From Chryseobacterium artocarpi (GTDB lineage Bacteria; Bacteroidota; Bacteroidia; Flavobacteriales; Weeksellaceae): a stretch of 64,000 nt of DNA. The stretch covers positions 162,613 through 226,612 of the forward strand of contig NZ_MAYH01000050.1 in the NCBI RefSeq assembly GCF_001684975.1. The letters run 5' to 3'. This document shows positions 9,769 through 18,305 of this stretch, piece after piece; position 1 is the stretch's first letter, and the number at the start of each line of letters is the position of its first letter. The notes beneath the pieces were generated by a model, which did not search any database, was not told the DNA's origin, and was given only the letters and a program-made list of their open reading frames with translations. Made by a program: the position numbers and the translations under genes.

Positions 9769-9850
9769 AATTTGAGAATTCAAGTCTTACAAATTTAAGA
9801 ATTGTTTCCGGCATTCTTGCTATACAATCATTTCAACCTCACAGCATAAA

Positions 9851-9882
9851 AAAACCTTCCAGCGAACGAACTGAAAGGTTTT
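9851..9882 (-). terminator. Terminator after the DUF5606 gene
   Basis: A 12-bp stem with one mismatch (AAAACCTTCCAG with CTGAAAGGTTTT) and an 8-nt loop, 22 bp past the minus-strand stop at 9905. It suggests that mazG has its own promoter. Confidence 0.7.
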
Positions 9883-9904
9883 GTATTGTAAATTCAAAAA
9901 TGAA

Positions 9905-10465
9905 TTATCCTTTTTTAGTATGAGTACTTTTAGGAGCTGCTTTTGCTGCTGAAGTAGCTTTTACTTTTGGAGCTGCAGGCTTTTCCGCTTTAGGAGCTGC
10001 TTTTTTAGCTTCTTTTTCTACACTTACTTCTTCTTTAGCTGGCTCACCTTCTAAAGTTTCAGGCTCTGCTTTTACGAAGCTTTCCGGAGTGATGTACCCA
10101 GCTTTGTGAAGGATGTTATACCACTGAGCTAATTTCTTGATGTCTGAAGAATATACTCTTTCAGTATCGTAGTTAGGAAGTGAAGTTAACATAAAGTCTT
10201 TCAACTCAGCATCAGTAGATTTGTGAGAAATCGTTTCTTTGTACTCGTTGTTTTTAGCAATATTTTCAAAAACTTCGAACAAAGGAACTTCCTTATCAAA
10301 TGTAAACATTGCGATATTGTCTAATAAGCTTACCTGGCTAGAGTTTCCAATGCTTACTTTTTTCTTATTGGTAACATCTTCAATGATGAATCCGTTTCTT
10401 AATTGAGAAACTAATTTGTAAAGTCCTGGTTTTCCAGAAATTGAAATTATTTTTTCTAACAGCAT
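9905..10465 (-). CDS. DUF5606 domain-containing protein
   Basis: 186 residues. The N-terminal half carries the ISGKPGLYKLVSQLRNG signature typical of the DUF5606 family found throughout Bacteroidota. The last 45 residues are a low-complexity Ala/Lys/Pro/Glu tail ending in KKG. No enzymatic motif is visible and the molecular role is unknown. It sits between def and mazG, an arrangement I associate with Flavobacteriia, and shares their direction. Confidence 0.8.
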   Translation of the reverse strand: MLLEKIISISGKPGLYKLVSQLRNGFIIEDVTNKKKVSIGNSSQVSLLDNIAMFTFDKEVPLFEVFENIAKNNEYKETISHKSTDAELKDFMLTSLPNYDTERVYSSDIKKLAQWYNILHKAGYITPESFVKAEPETLEGEPAKEEVSVEKEAKKAAPKAEKPAAPKVKATSAAKAAPKSTHTKKG

Positions 10466-10542
10466 AATTTTATTTTTTGTAATTTCTGCAATCGGCTCGT
10501 GGCTTATTGCGTTTTATTATTCTTTTTTAATCCTTATTTAAA

Positions 10543-11115
10543 TTATTTTGGAAATCTCATTTTGTAACCAATGCTTACATCACCCTGAGTGATTTTCGTA
10601 AGTTTTCCTTTTACCAGCTTTTTCTTCAAAGCACTTAAGTGATCAGTGAAAAGTACTCCTTCAATGTGATCATATTCATGCTGAATTACGCGGGCTCTAA
10701 TATCGGAAAAAGTTTCTGTATGTTTCACAAAATTTTCGTCATAATATTCAATAACGATTGTACCCTTTCTTTTCACGTCTTCTCTTACATCCGGAATAGA
10801 GAGGCAACCTTCATTGAACTTCCATTCTTCGCCGGATTCTTCTAAAATTCTGGCGTTGATGAATACTTTTTTGAACTCTGCAAGCTCATCTTTAATGTCT
10901 TCATAATCCTCATCTTCTGCAAGAGGAGTCACATCTATTACAAACAGACGGATATCCAAACCGATCTGAGGCGCTGCAAGACCTATTCCGTTCGCGCTGT
11001 ACATCGTTTCGAACATGTTATCTATCAGTTCCTGTAATTCGGGATAGTCTTTTTCTATATCTTTCCCTACTTTTCTCAAAACAGGATCTCCAAAAGCTCT
11101 TATTGGTAATATCAT
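10543..11115 (-). CDS. def: Peptide deformylase
   Basis: 190 residues with all three deformylase motifs: GIGLAAPQIG (43-52), EGCLSIP (metal ligand C104) and HEYDH (H146, E147, H150). It removes the N-formyl group from nascent proteins using a bound divalent metal, and is essential in most bacteria. Its ATG overlaps the ruvX stop by four bases (ATGA), indicating translational coupling. Confidence 0.97.
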   Translation of the reverse strand: MILPIRAFGDPVLRKVGKDIEKDYPELQELIDNMFETMYSANGIGLAAPQIGLDIRLFVIDVTPLAEDEDYEDIKDELAEFKKVFINARILEESGEEWKFNEGCLSIPDVREDVKRKGTIVIEYYDENFVKHTETFSDIRARVIQHEYDHIEGVLFTDHLSALKKKLVKGKLTKITQGDVSIGYKMRFPK

Positions 11116-11528
11116 CTTAATCTTTGTTCTAAAAAATTCTGCAATATGATCGTTGCACTTACTTTATCTATTAATCCTTTTTCCTGTCTTTTCTTCTTAT
11201 TTTTCCCACTTTGGGAAATAAAGAATGAAGCCATTTTGGAAGTAAATCTTTCATCAAAACGATGGACAGTAATATCTGAAAATTCTTTTTTAAACTCTTC
11301 AATAAACTTTAAAATATCAGTTTCCACCTCTGAAATATTTCCTTTCAGGTCTATGGGAAGCCCAATCACTACTTCATCTACCTTATTTTCGTTGAAATAT
11401 TTTTTCAAAAATTCCATCAAGTTACGGTTCTCTACAGTCTCCAATCCACTGGCGATGATCTGCATATCGTCTGTTGCAGCGATACCACAACGTGCTTTTC
11501 CGTAGTCTATTGCAAGGATTTGTCCCAT
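11112..11528 (-). CDS. ruvX: RuvX/YqgF family Holliday junction resolvase-like protein
   Basis: 138 residues, the usual length. An RNase H-like fold is indicated by LAIDYGKARCGIA (D8), VIGLPIDLKGN, RFDERFTS and a C-terminal acidic residue near D121 (LIDKVSA). The family acts in 16S rRNA 5'-end maturation and was proposed as an alternative Holliday junction resolvase. It is the first gene of a coupled pair with def. Confidence 0.93.
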   Translation of the reverse strand: MGQILAIDYGKARCGIAATDDMQIIASGLETVENRNLMEFLKKYFNENKVDEVVIGLPIDLKGNISEVETDILKFIEEFKKEFSDITVHRFDERFTSKMASFFISQSGKNKKKRQEKGLIDKVSATIILQNFLEQRLR

Positions 11529-11643
11529 AAGTCTGCAAATTTAGTAAAATTTACTGATTTTATTCATAACGCAGTTTTTTTCTCCAAATCATGTTTTATT
11601 CCATTATTTTTTTTATAATTTTAATCTTCCAAAAAACAAATAT

Positions 11644-12120
11644 ATGAAGAGACTCATCCTCGTAAGACATGCAAAAAGCGACTGGCCGGAAGAAACGGAG
11701 GACTTTGACAGACCCTTGGCAGACAAAGGACTGGAGGATGCTATGAACATGTCCAGATTCCTGAAAAATAATAATATTTCCATTGATCATTTTGTATCAA
11801 GCCCGGCAGTACGTGCTTTGAATACCTGTAAAATTTTTAATCAGACCTATCAGCTGAACTGCTCTACTGATGAAAAACTTTATAATCCTTCGGAAAGCAA
11901 TTTTGAATCTGTAATCTATGACCTGGATGATAATTTGAGCTCAGTTGCTCTTTTCTCTCATAATAATGGAATTTCCAATTTTGCTAATTCTATTTCTGAG
12001 GATATTTTTCATTTTCCGACGTGTGGTGTAGCCGGTTTTGAAGTAGACTGCAATTCCTGGGCTGAATTTGACGGAGCCAGAAAAAAACTCCTTTTCTTTT
12101 ATGAGCCAGGGAAAATCTAG
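11644..12120 (+). CDS. sixA: SixA-like phosphohistidine phosphatase (histidine phosphatase superfamily)
   Basis: 158 residues, matching short SixA-type enzymes. The catalytic RH motif is R8-H9 in LVRHAKSDW; FDRPLADKG and the second His in LFSHNNGIS complete the site. E. coli SixA dephosphorylates phosphohistidine on HPt or PTS proteins; the target here is unknown. The end overlaps the start of the archaemetzincin gene by 20 bp, so the two are probably co-expressed. Confidence 0.88.
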   Translation: MKRLILVRHAKSDWPEETEDFDRPLADKGLEDAMNMSRFLKNNNISIDHFVSSPAVRALNTCKIFNQTYQLNCSTDEKLYNPSESNFESVIYDLDDNLSSVALFSHNNGISNFANSISEDIFHFPTCGVAGFEVDCNSWAEFDGARKKLLFFYEPGKI

Positions 12121-12985
12121 TTTCACTACAATTATATTTTATGCTATAATTTTTACTTTCTTTTCATGTCAGAAAAAGGAAAGAACTTATTTTGAAACGA
12201 TTGCACTCAATGATGTAAAACTATCCAATCCAAAACCAGGAAGCTGGAGGTATGATCATGATGAAAAATTCCAAAAGTTTGAGGACTTTCAAAAGGTAAA
12301 GAAAATAAAACCTGAAACAGGAAAAAATATAATTTACCTTCAACCCATAGGAGAGTTTAGCAATCTTCAGAAAAACGAGATCAAACTTACACAGGAATAT
12401 TTAAAAATATATTTCCAGTTAGAAACGAAAATTTTACCAACGTTATCTAATAGTATTTTTCCTAAATCTATAAGAAGGATAAAAGATGAGCATGAGCAAA
12501 TATTGGCTGGATATGTATTGGACAGTATTCTGATGAAAAGAAAGCCAAAAGATGCTGTCGTATTAATGGGAATTACAGAAAAAGATTTATTTCCAAGACC
12601 AGAATGGAACTATGTGTTCGGACTTGCCTCTTATGAGAATGGCGTGGGTGTAACATCTATATACCGATTTTCAAATGGTAGCTTAACTGAATCCAATTTT
12701 AATAAAAGCCTTATCAGATTAATGAAAATAGGTTCTCATGAAATTGGGCATATGTTTGGAATCAGTCATTGCCTTAATGCCAACTGCGTAATGAATGGAA
12801 CCAATACCCTTCAGGAAACAGACTTTCATTATGCAAGAGCATGCTCACTCTGCCAAAGAAAACTGAATTCAAGTATTCCTTATGATAATAAAAAACGTTT
12901 ACTTGAACTAAAAAGTTTTTTTGAAAAACATCACCTCAATTCTGAAATTTCACGTGCTGAACAGGATCTTAACCTCGTTCAGTAA
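12101..12985 (+). CDS. Archaemetzincin-family zinc metalloprotease, predicted lipoprotein
   Basis: 294 residues from the ATG at 12101; a TTG at 12068 is possible but would extend the overlap with the upstream gene. The signal ends in FTFFSC (C23), predicting lipidation. The catalytic motif is HEIGHMFGISHC (H213, E214, H217, H223), followed by a Cys series ending in a CxxC (CSLC) that fits the structural zinc site of archaemetzincins. Most archaemetzincins are cytoplasmic, so the lipoprotein signal is notable. The substrate is unknown. Confidence 0.85.
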   Translation: MSQGKSSFTTIIFYAIIFTFFSCQKKERTYFETIALNDVKLSNPKPGSWRYDHDEKFQKFEDFQKVKKIKPETGKNIIYLQPIGEFSNLQKNEIKLTQEYLKIYFQLETKILPTLSNSIFPKSIRRIKDEHEQILAGYVLDSILMKRKPKDAVVLMGITEKDLFPRPEWNYVFGLASYENGVGVTSIYRFSNGSLTESNFNKSLIRLMKIGSHEIGHMFGISHCLNANCVMNGTNTLQETDFHYARACSLCQRKLNSSIPYDNKKRLLELKSFFEKHHLNSEISRAEQDLNLVQ

Positions 12986-13004
12986 ACCAAATTTTATTTT
13001 ACAA

Positions 13005-13060
13005 ACCCATATTCCCCTCCTTCGGAGGGGTGGCAAAAAATATATTTTTTGACGGGGTGG
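13005..13060. repeat. Dispersed intergenic repeat (paired hairpins, CCCCTCC..GGAGGGG)
   Basis: Two adjacent palindromes: CCCCTCC/GGAGGGG (13014-13020 with 13024-13030) and the 18-bp perfect palindrome CAAAAAATATATTTTTTG (13034-13051), flanked by GGTGG and GGGGTGG. From memory, this type of element recurs between genes in Flavobacteriia. There is only one copy in this window. Confidence 0.5.
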
Positions 13061-13065
13061 TTCAC

Positions 13066-13146
13066 TTCAGTTTCGGCTAAAGCCAATTGATTATAATTTT
13101 TATTTGATAACGGGCTAAATCCCGTTCCTATTGATACAATTTATAT
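13066..13146. repeat. Dispersed GGCTAAAGCC-type repeat, copy 1
   Basis: TTCGGCTAAAGCCAATTGA, an AT-rich spacer, then GGGCTAAATCCCGTTCCTATTGATAC. The reverse complement of 63718-63785 and a decayed copy near 36014-36075 share the order and spacing of these blocks. Confidence 0.6.
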
Positions 13147-13194
13147 ATAATTTTTTGCCATAAAATTTCTCATCATCTGTGAACATCACAAAAA

Positions 13195-13218
13195 AAGAAC
13201 GGACTTGTGTCCGTTCTT
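13195..13218. terminator. Terminator after the serine hydrolase gene
   Basis: A perfect 10-bp stem, AAGAACGGAC/GTCCGTTCTT, with a TTGT loop. On the minus strand it is followed by a T-run, placing it just after the stop at 13255. Confidence 0.85.
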
Positions 13219-13254
13219 CATAAAGTATATTTTGTTATTCCAATTTTTGCATTT

Positions 13255-14799
13255 TTATTTCCTTCTCAGATCCAGATCATCAAAATCAAAACTGAAATCC
13301 GTAACATCTGAAATTGCTTTCAACCTTGCAGATTGAGCTTTTCCGTTCTCATCAAAATCGAAGATAATGTAAGCATCGGCATCATAACTTCTGTCGTCCC
13401 ACTTAATGATGAATGAATTATTAGAATAAGGAAGCAATTCTCCTTTTAATCTCGGTGAATTTTTACATGAAATTCTGTAAGTATTTCCCTGTTGTGCTAT
13501 ATCAACATCTCCAAACCAGGTATCATTGTAGGTTCCAGTAAACTGTTCAGCTTTTGGCTGAAGCCCTTTCTCTTTCTTAAATGTTTCAGATTTTGTAAAT
13601 GCTTCTTTCTTTTGTTTATCATAGTCAGCATTTATTTTAGTCATTCTGTCTCCATATGTTTTCAGCCAGTTTCTATCTGCTACTCCAAGATAAGAATCTT
13701 TAACTGTATTCGTAATGGTATTGAATGCTGCTCCTGACTGTTGATTCGTTAATACCACAATCCCCAATTTAAGATCAGGAATTAAAGTAAACTGAGTAAC
13801 AGTTCCTATTAATCCTCCTGTATGCTGTACTTGTTTATGTCCTTTTACATCGCTAAGGAACCAGCCTAGACCATATCCGTAGAAACTTGTATCATATGGA
13901 TTTTTTGCCGCAACTCTATCCGGAATCTGCAAGCTCCAAAGCTGTTGAACATTCTTATCTGAAACTAATTTTTTGCCGTCTTTGGTTGTAAAATTATTCA
14001 ACAGACATTCTGCCCAGGTTGTCATATCTTTGATATTACTCATTATTCCGCCCGCTGCATTGGCTGTTTCGTTCCAGTCGTGAGGTACAGCAATTGCTTT
14101 TCCGTCTACCGGAGCATGAGCATCAATTTTATTGGCTGCATTTTTAGCTCTGTTGTAGCTTCCAAAACTCGATGTCATTCCTACAGGCTTCATAATTTTC
14201 TGTTCGATAAATTCAGCCCAAGTCAAACCGGAAATTCTGTGGATAACTTCTCCGGCAACGATAAACATAATATTATTATAATCTAAAGTCGTTCTGAAAG
14301 GGTTTTCCGGTTTCAGATACCTTACATTGTGAACAATATCATTAACACTTAAGTTTCCGCCTTCAGGAAAAAACATAAGATCTCCTTGTCCTAATCCTAG
14401 CCCTGCCCTATGTGTAATAAGGTCCTTTACCGTTACATTTTGGGAAACATAGGGATCATACATCTGGAATTCAGGAATATATTTTGAAACTTTATCATCC
14501 CAGTTCAACTTTCCTTCATCTGCAAGAATTGCCAATGCCACACACGTAAACCCTTTTGAATTGGAAGCAATTCCCACAAGCGTATTATCATCCATTGCCT
14601 GTTTTGTAGTAAGAGAACGTACTCCAAAGCCTTTAGAATAGGTTACTTTACCATCTTTTACAATTCCTACTGACATTCCGGGAACATCAAAAGTTTTCAG
14701 AGTATTTTGGATCAATTCATCCAGTTTTTTTTCTTCAACCTGAGCATTTGCTATTCCTACGGTTAAAAGAAACATGAAAAAAGAAAGTTTCTGCTTCAT
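13255..14799 (-). CDS. Secreted serine hydrolase, class C beta-lactamase/penicillin-binding fold
   Basis: 514 residues with a Sec signal (cleavage near ANAQ, residue 20). Active-site motifs are SxxK at S79-K82 (ASNSKGF), YxN at Y174-N176 (DYNNIM) and HTGG near residue 333 in place of KTG. The last about 100 residues look like the small beta-domain (DUF3471-like) common in flavobacterial members. These proteins are usually D-aminopeptidases or esterases acting in the periplasm rather than resistance enzymes; the substrate cannot be read from sequence. A 96-bp divergent gap separates it from the gene at 14896 and contains TAnnTTTG boxes in both directions (14816-14823 minus, 14841-14848 plus). 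Confidence 0.85.
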   Translation of the reverse strand: MKQKLSFFMFLLTVGIANAQVEEKKLDELIQNTLKTFDVPGMSVGIVKDGKVTYSKGFGVRSLTTKQAMDDNTLVGIASNSKGFTCVALAILADEGKLNWDDKVSKYIPEFQMYDPYVSQNVTVKDLITHRAGLGLGQGDLMFFPEGGNLSVNDIVHNVRYLKPENPFRTTLDYNNIMFIVAGEVIHRISGLTWAEFIEQKIMKPVGMTSSFGSYNRAKNAANKIDAHAPVDGKAIAVPHDWNETANAAGGIMSNIKDMTTWAECLLNNFTTKDGKKLVSDKNVQQLWSLQIPDRVAAKNPYDTSFYGYGLGWFLSDVKGHKQVQHTGGLIGTVTQFTLIPDLKLGIVVLTNQQSGAAFNTITNTVKDSYLGVADRNWLKTYGDRMTKINADYDKQKKEAFTKSETFKKEKGLQPKAEQFTGTYNDTWFGDVDIAQQGNTYRISCKNSPRLKGELLPYSNNSFIIKWDDRSYDADAYIIFDFDENGKAQSARLKAISDVTDFSFDFDDLDLRRK

Positions 14800-14895
14800 T
14801 ACTTTTTAATTTTCCCAAATTTAGTAAATATTGATGATCTTAATTTTGCCAATCGTAAAAGTTTACCTACATTTCCTGTCAATCGTTTATTTTCT

Positions 14896-15360
14896 ATGAA
14901 AAAACCTATGTATGCCGTCCTGTTCTCTATTTTTTCAATCGGTTTTGTTAAAAGCCAGGACAGAACGTCTAATCCTCTTCTTCTACAAAACTGGAAACTT
15001 AATAAACTAGACACTTATATTTACACGTATGAAGTACAGGATTCGTTTGATACAAAAACTCCAGGTATAAAATTTAATAAAAACGGTAAAGTTACAGGCA
15101 ATCTAAGCAAAGCCACCAGTGGATATGACATTAAAACTGATTTGCCTAGCAAAACACCCAAACCCGAACGTTATCTTGGCAGCTGGAAAAAAGTTTCAGA
15201 TTCTACAATTGCAATTTCATTCTCGTCAAATACAAGTATGACCGGGACTTTTATTATTTCAAAACTGAACAGTCATGAACTGAAATTAAAGAAAGTTTTC
15301 AGTGCAGATATTGAAAAAAAACTTGATTCTATACGCAGAACGAAAGATATTTCTTACTAA
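14896..15360 (+). CDS. Small secreted protein of unknown function
   Basis: 154 residues with a signal peptide (cleavage near VKSQ, residue 21). The remainder alternates short beta-type stretches (PGIKFNKNGKVTGN, ERYLGSWKKVSDSTIAISF), which could be a lipocalin-like barrel, but I do not recognise a family. It is transcribed divergently from the serine hydrolase. Confidence 0.55.
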   Translation: MKKPMYAVLFSIFSIGFVKSQDRTSNPLLLQNWKLNKLDTYIYTYEVQDSFDTKTPGIKFNKNGKVTGNLSKATSGYDIKTDLPSKTPKPERYLGSWKKVSDSTIAISFSSNTSMTGTFIISKLNSHELKLKKVFSADIEKKLDSIRRTKDISY

Positions 15361-15489
15361 TTTTTTTAAAGACTTCTTCAACTTCCTTAATTGTCAAAAA
15401 ATATTTTTTGTCAAAGCTTCGCTATATTTGCAATCTGAAAAGTGGCAATAAAGATTATTACCAATCAACCCAATATTACTGAAACGCTC

Positions 15490-15987
15490 ATGACAAAAAT
15501 TCTTCTCCTTTCTGATTCTCATTCTTATATTGATGAAAGAATCCTGGAATATGCTTCTCAGGCTGATGAAATCTGGCATTGTGGAGACTTTGGAAGTGTA
15601 GATGTGATTGAACAGCTTGAAAAGATTAAACCTTTAAAAGGAGTTTACGGAAATATTGATAATGCAAAAATACGTGCTGAGTTTCCGGAGGTCAACCGTT
15701 TTATTTGTGAAAACCTTGAAGTGTTGATGATTCACATCGGAGGATATCCAGGAAAATATACACCTTTAACGAAAAAGGAAATTGCTGAAAAATCTCCGAA
15801 GTTATTTATTTCCGGACATTCTCATATTTTAAAGGCTATGTATGATGAAAAAAACAGTCTGTTACACCTAAACCCCGGAGCTTGTGGAAAGCAGGGATGG
15901 CATAAAGTGAGAACGATGATGCGTTTTGTAGTGGATGGCGAGGAAATAAAGGATCTTGAGGTAATAGAATTGGGACCGAGAGTATAA
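15490..15987 (+). CDS. YfcE/MJ0936-type metallophosphoesterase
   Basis: 165 residues from the ATG at 15490; an upstream GTG at 15442 would add 16 residues not expected in this family. The metal-binding motifs are DSHS, CGDFGS, GNIDN and GHSH in order, the signature of small cytoplasmic phosphodiesterases active on cyclic nucleotides or model substrates. The physiological substrate is unknown. It is followed by the Smr gene with a 45-bp gap. Confidence 0.88.
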   Translation: MTKILLLSDSHSYIDERILEYASQADEIWHCGDFGSVDVIEQLEKIKPLKGVYGNIDNAKIRAEFPEVNRFICENLEVLMIHIGGYPGKYTPLTKKEIAEKSPKLFISGHSHILKAMYDEKNSLLHLNPGACGKQGWHKVRTMMRFVVDGEEIKDLEVIELGPRV

Positions 15988-16032
15988 ATAAAGCAATATG
16001 ACTGATCAATAAAAAGCATTCGTTAAAAAAAT

Positions 16033-16527
16033 ATGAAAATTGGGGATACAGTTTCTGTAGTAGATGAAGATTTAAGCGGAGTGGTAACTTCCGTGAAAGG
16101 AAATATTGTGGTTTTTAAGGACGAATACGGATTTACTCATCAATATCCGAAAGAAAAGCTGGTTCCCAAGAATGTTGATTTCTACGAAAACATAAGAATA
16201 GAAAGAAAAGCCGAGCCTAAAAAGATCATTTCAAAAAAACATCAGAAAAATCATTTGGTTTTGGATCTTCATTTTCATAATTTGGTAAAGAATCCTAATG
16301 ACTATGATAGCTTTGAAAGATTATTTATTCAAAAGGAAAAACTGATTGAAGTCATTGAGTTCTGCCGAAAGAATAATCTGAAAAGGCTGGAGATCGTTCA
16401 CGGAATTGGTGATGGTACGCTTCAGAGAATGGTTAGGGATGTATTGGAAAGCCAGGTCAATATTGATTTTTATAATAAGGAAATACTTCACCATCAATCG
16501 GGTGCGGTAATGGTAGAATTTCACTAA
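16033..16527 (+). CDS. Smr domain-containing protein
   Basis: 164 residues. The N-terminal 50 residues resemble a small KOW/SH3-like barrel (VSVVDEDLSGVVTSVKGN). The C-terminal part is a Smr domain, with LDLHFHNLV and HGIGDGTLQRM matching the LDLHG and HGxGxG motifs. Smr domains bind or nick nucleic acids, as in the MutS2 tail or in ribosome-rescue nucleases. No MutS ATPase part is present. It is followed 18 bp later by the DUF3822 gene. Confidence 0.8.
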   Translation: MKIGDTVSVVDEDLSGVVTSVKGNIVVFKDEYGFTHQYPKEKLVPKNVDFYENIRIERKAEPKKIISKKHQKNHLVLDLHFHNLVKNPNDYDSFERLFIQKEKLIEVIEFCRKNNLKRLEIVHGIGDGTLQRMVRDVLESQVNIDFYNKEILHHQSGAVMVEFH

Positions 16528-16545
16528 ATTTGCAGGAACAGAAAT

Positions 16546-17262
16546 ATGAACGTACTTAATTTACTTTTTACCAAAGACGGATTGATCTATCAGATTGTTA
16601 AAAACAAAAGCATTCTGGAAGAGAAATCTTATTTTGTGACTGAAGAAACACCCGCTAACCTAATTGAGGAACAGCTGGATGAAGTTCTTATCAAGCAACG
16701 CTTTGATGAAATTCAGGTGATCTCCGCACTGAATCATTTTACCCTGATGCCAGAAGGTTTTTCTGAGCATGATGCCGGATTTGACTTAATTTCTTTCAAT
16801 GCTCCGGCTGATAGAGAGAAAGAGGAACTGATGTTATCCATCAACAAAAAATTTAATATTCAGTTTTATTATACTTTCCCAAAAAACTATTACAAGAAGA
16901 TCAAGGAACTTGCTATCCCGGTACATTTTAATTTTTCCGGAGAAAAGTTTCTGAGCTCTCTCAATAATAAAAATAATAAGGAAATTCACATTAACCTTTA
17001 TCATAATCAATGTGAGTTTTTTGCCATAGACAACAAAAAGATTATTCTTTACAACAACCTGGATGTGAATTCTGAAGTTGATTTCCTTTACTTTGTGATG
17101 TTTACACTGAGCAAGATCGGTTTTGGAATCAATGAAACAAGTTTCTATGCTTATGGAGAAACTACAGAGAATGAAACATTCATTTCCGAACTTCAAAAGT
17201 TTGTAAAGAATCTAAAAATTGTTTTTGACAATATTCCTAATAAGAATTTTATACTTAATTAG
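16546..17262 (+). CDS. DUF3822 family protein
   Basis: 238 residues resembling the Bacteroidota DUF3822 family, which has an actin/ASKHA-like two-lobed look (N-terminal LNLLFTKDGLIYQI, later NLYHNQCEFFAID). Members are commonly encoded just before rsmD, as here. The function is unknown; the conserved linkage hints at a role in translation or methylation. Confidence 0.75.
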   Translation: MNVLNLLFTKDGLIYQIVKNKSILEEKSYFVTEETPANLIEEQLDEVLIKQRFDEIQVISALNHFTLMPEGFSEHDAGFDLISFNAPADREKEELMLSINKKFNIQFYYTFPKNYYKKIKELAIPVHFNFSGEKFLSSLNNKNNKEIHINLYHNQCEFFAIDNKKIILYNNLDVNSEVDFLYFVMFTLSKIGFGINETSFYAYGETTENETFISELQKFVKNLKIVFDNIPNKNFILN

Positions 17263-17329
17263 ATTGTAGGCTACAGCTTATCTTAATGATCTGCTTCCTA
17301 TAATCTAGTCCCTAAACCCTAACAAAAAT

Positions 17330-17902
17330 ATGTTCAGAATAATATCCGGCAAATGGAAAGCCAAAAAAATTGCCGCTCCCAAAAACTTTGATGTAAGACC
17401 TACAACGGATTTTGCCAAGGAAGCTTTATTCAGTATTTTGGAAAACAAATACGATATGCAATCCATTTCAGTATTGGATCTTTTTGCAGGAATCGGTTCT
17501 ATTACTTTGGAGTTTGCTTCCAGAGGATGTCAGAATATAACTTCTGTAGAGATGAATCCAAAACATACTGCTTTCATCAATTCTACAGCATCCGAATTGG
17601 ATATGGCTCTTCAGATCAATGTACAGAGAGGCGATGTATTTGATTGGCTTAAAAAGTTCAGAAACAAAAAATCCTTTGAGATTGTTTTTTCTGATGCTCC
17701 TTTTGAAATGGAAGAAAAGAAATATTACGAGCTAATTTCCTTAGTTTTAAATAACAAATACTTAAAGGAAAATGGAGTTCTTATTGTAGAACATCAAAGC
17801 CGTATGAAACTTGAGCATCCAAATTTAGTAGACACCAGAAAATACGGAAACGTAAGTTTCAGTTTTTTTGAACCCAATAAAGAAGATAATCAGGAACTTT
17901 AG
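17330..17902 (+). CDS. rsmD: 16S rRNA (guanine966-N2)-methyltransferase RsmD
   Basis: 190 residues. Rossmann methyltransferase motif I is LDLFAGIGSITLEF; RPTTDFAKEALFSIL near residue 25 is the typical RsmD N-terminal signature. The catalytic [DN]PP[FY] motif appears as DAPF (FSDAPFEME), a Pro-to-Ala change. It methylates G966 of 16S rRNA during 30S assembly. Its stop overlaps that of the convergent hxlR gene by four bases. Confidence 0.9.
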   Translation: MFRIISGKWKAKKIAAPKNFDVRPTTDFAKEALFSILENKYDMQSISVLDLFAGIGSITLEFASRGCQNITSVEMNPKHTAFINSTASELDMALQINVQRGDVFDWLKKFRNKKSFEIVFSDAPFEMEEKKYYELISLVLNNKYLKENGVLIVEHQSRMKLEHPNLVDTRKYGNVSFSFFEPNKEDNQEL

Positions 17903-18246
17903 TTCTTGATTATTTTTTTTGAATTTGCAGGAGCTGCAATTCCCCACTGGGTAATAGCTTCCAATACCGGGAGCAATGTTTTTCCAAAATCCGTTAAAGT
18001 ATATTCTACCATCAAAGGAGGTTTTTCTGTATATACTTTTCTGTCTATAATATTATCTTCTTCCAGTTGTTTAAGCTGAAGACTCAATGTCCTTTCCGTA
18101 ATTGTAGGAATAACTTTCCTCAATTCATTATATCTTTTTGCACCATTGATAAGATGGTGCAAAATTACTGCCTTCCATTTTCCTCCTATGAACCTCATGG
18201 TTACACTTGTGCAGCATGGGTAAGATTTGTTGTCTATGATATACAT
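17899..18246 (-). CDS. HxlR-family winged-helix transcriptional regulator
   Basis: 115 residues, a one-domain winged helix. FIGGKWKAVILHHL and YNELRKVIPTITERTLSLQLKQLE are the HxlR (DUF24) recognition-helix region. It has Cys residues at 11-12 (YPCCTS), the position used as redox switch by YodB, HypR and relatives. Divergence from a nitroreductase gene fits that biology: quinone, aldehyde or disulfide stress oxidises the regulator and changes reductase expression. Autoregulation is likely from the operator between the genes. Confidence 0.92.
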   Translation of the reverse strand: MYIIDNKSYPCCTSVTMRFIGGKWKAVILHHLINGAKRYNELRKVIPTITERTLSLQLKQLEEDNIIDRKVYTEKPPLMVEYTLTDFGKTLLPVLEAITQWGIAAPANSKKIIKN

Positions 18247-18272
18247 TTTTATACTATCCTTTTTTACCGTTA

Positions 18273-18303
18273 TTGCAAAGTTAACAAACTTAAATTAATT
18301 TTG
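18273..18303 (+). promoter_or_regulatory. Bacteroidota-type promoter of the nitroreductase gene
   Basis: -33 TTG at 18273-18275, a 20-bp spacer, and a perfect TAnnTTTG -7 box (TAATTTTG, 18296-18303). An opposite-strand TAACTTTG at 18276-18283 could be the -7 box of hxlR. Confidence 0.65.
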
Positions 18304-18305
18304 TA

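Noticed and set aside
13255..14799. Beta-lactam resistance gene
   Set aside because: The fold and SxxK/YxN motifs are shared by many esterases and D-aminopeptidases; HTGG and a C-terminal beta domain point away from a dedicated lactamase.
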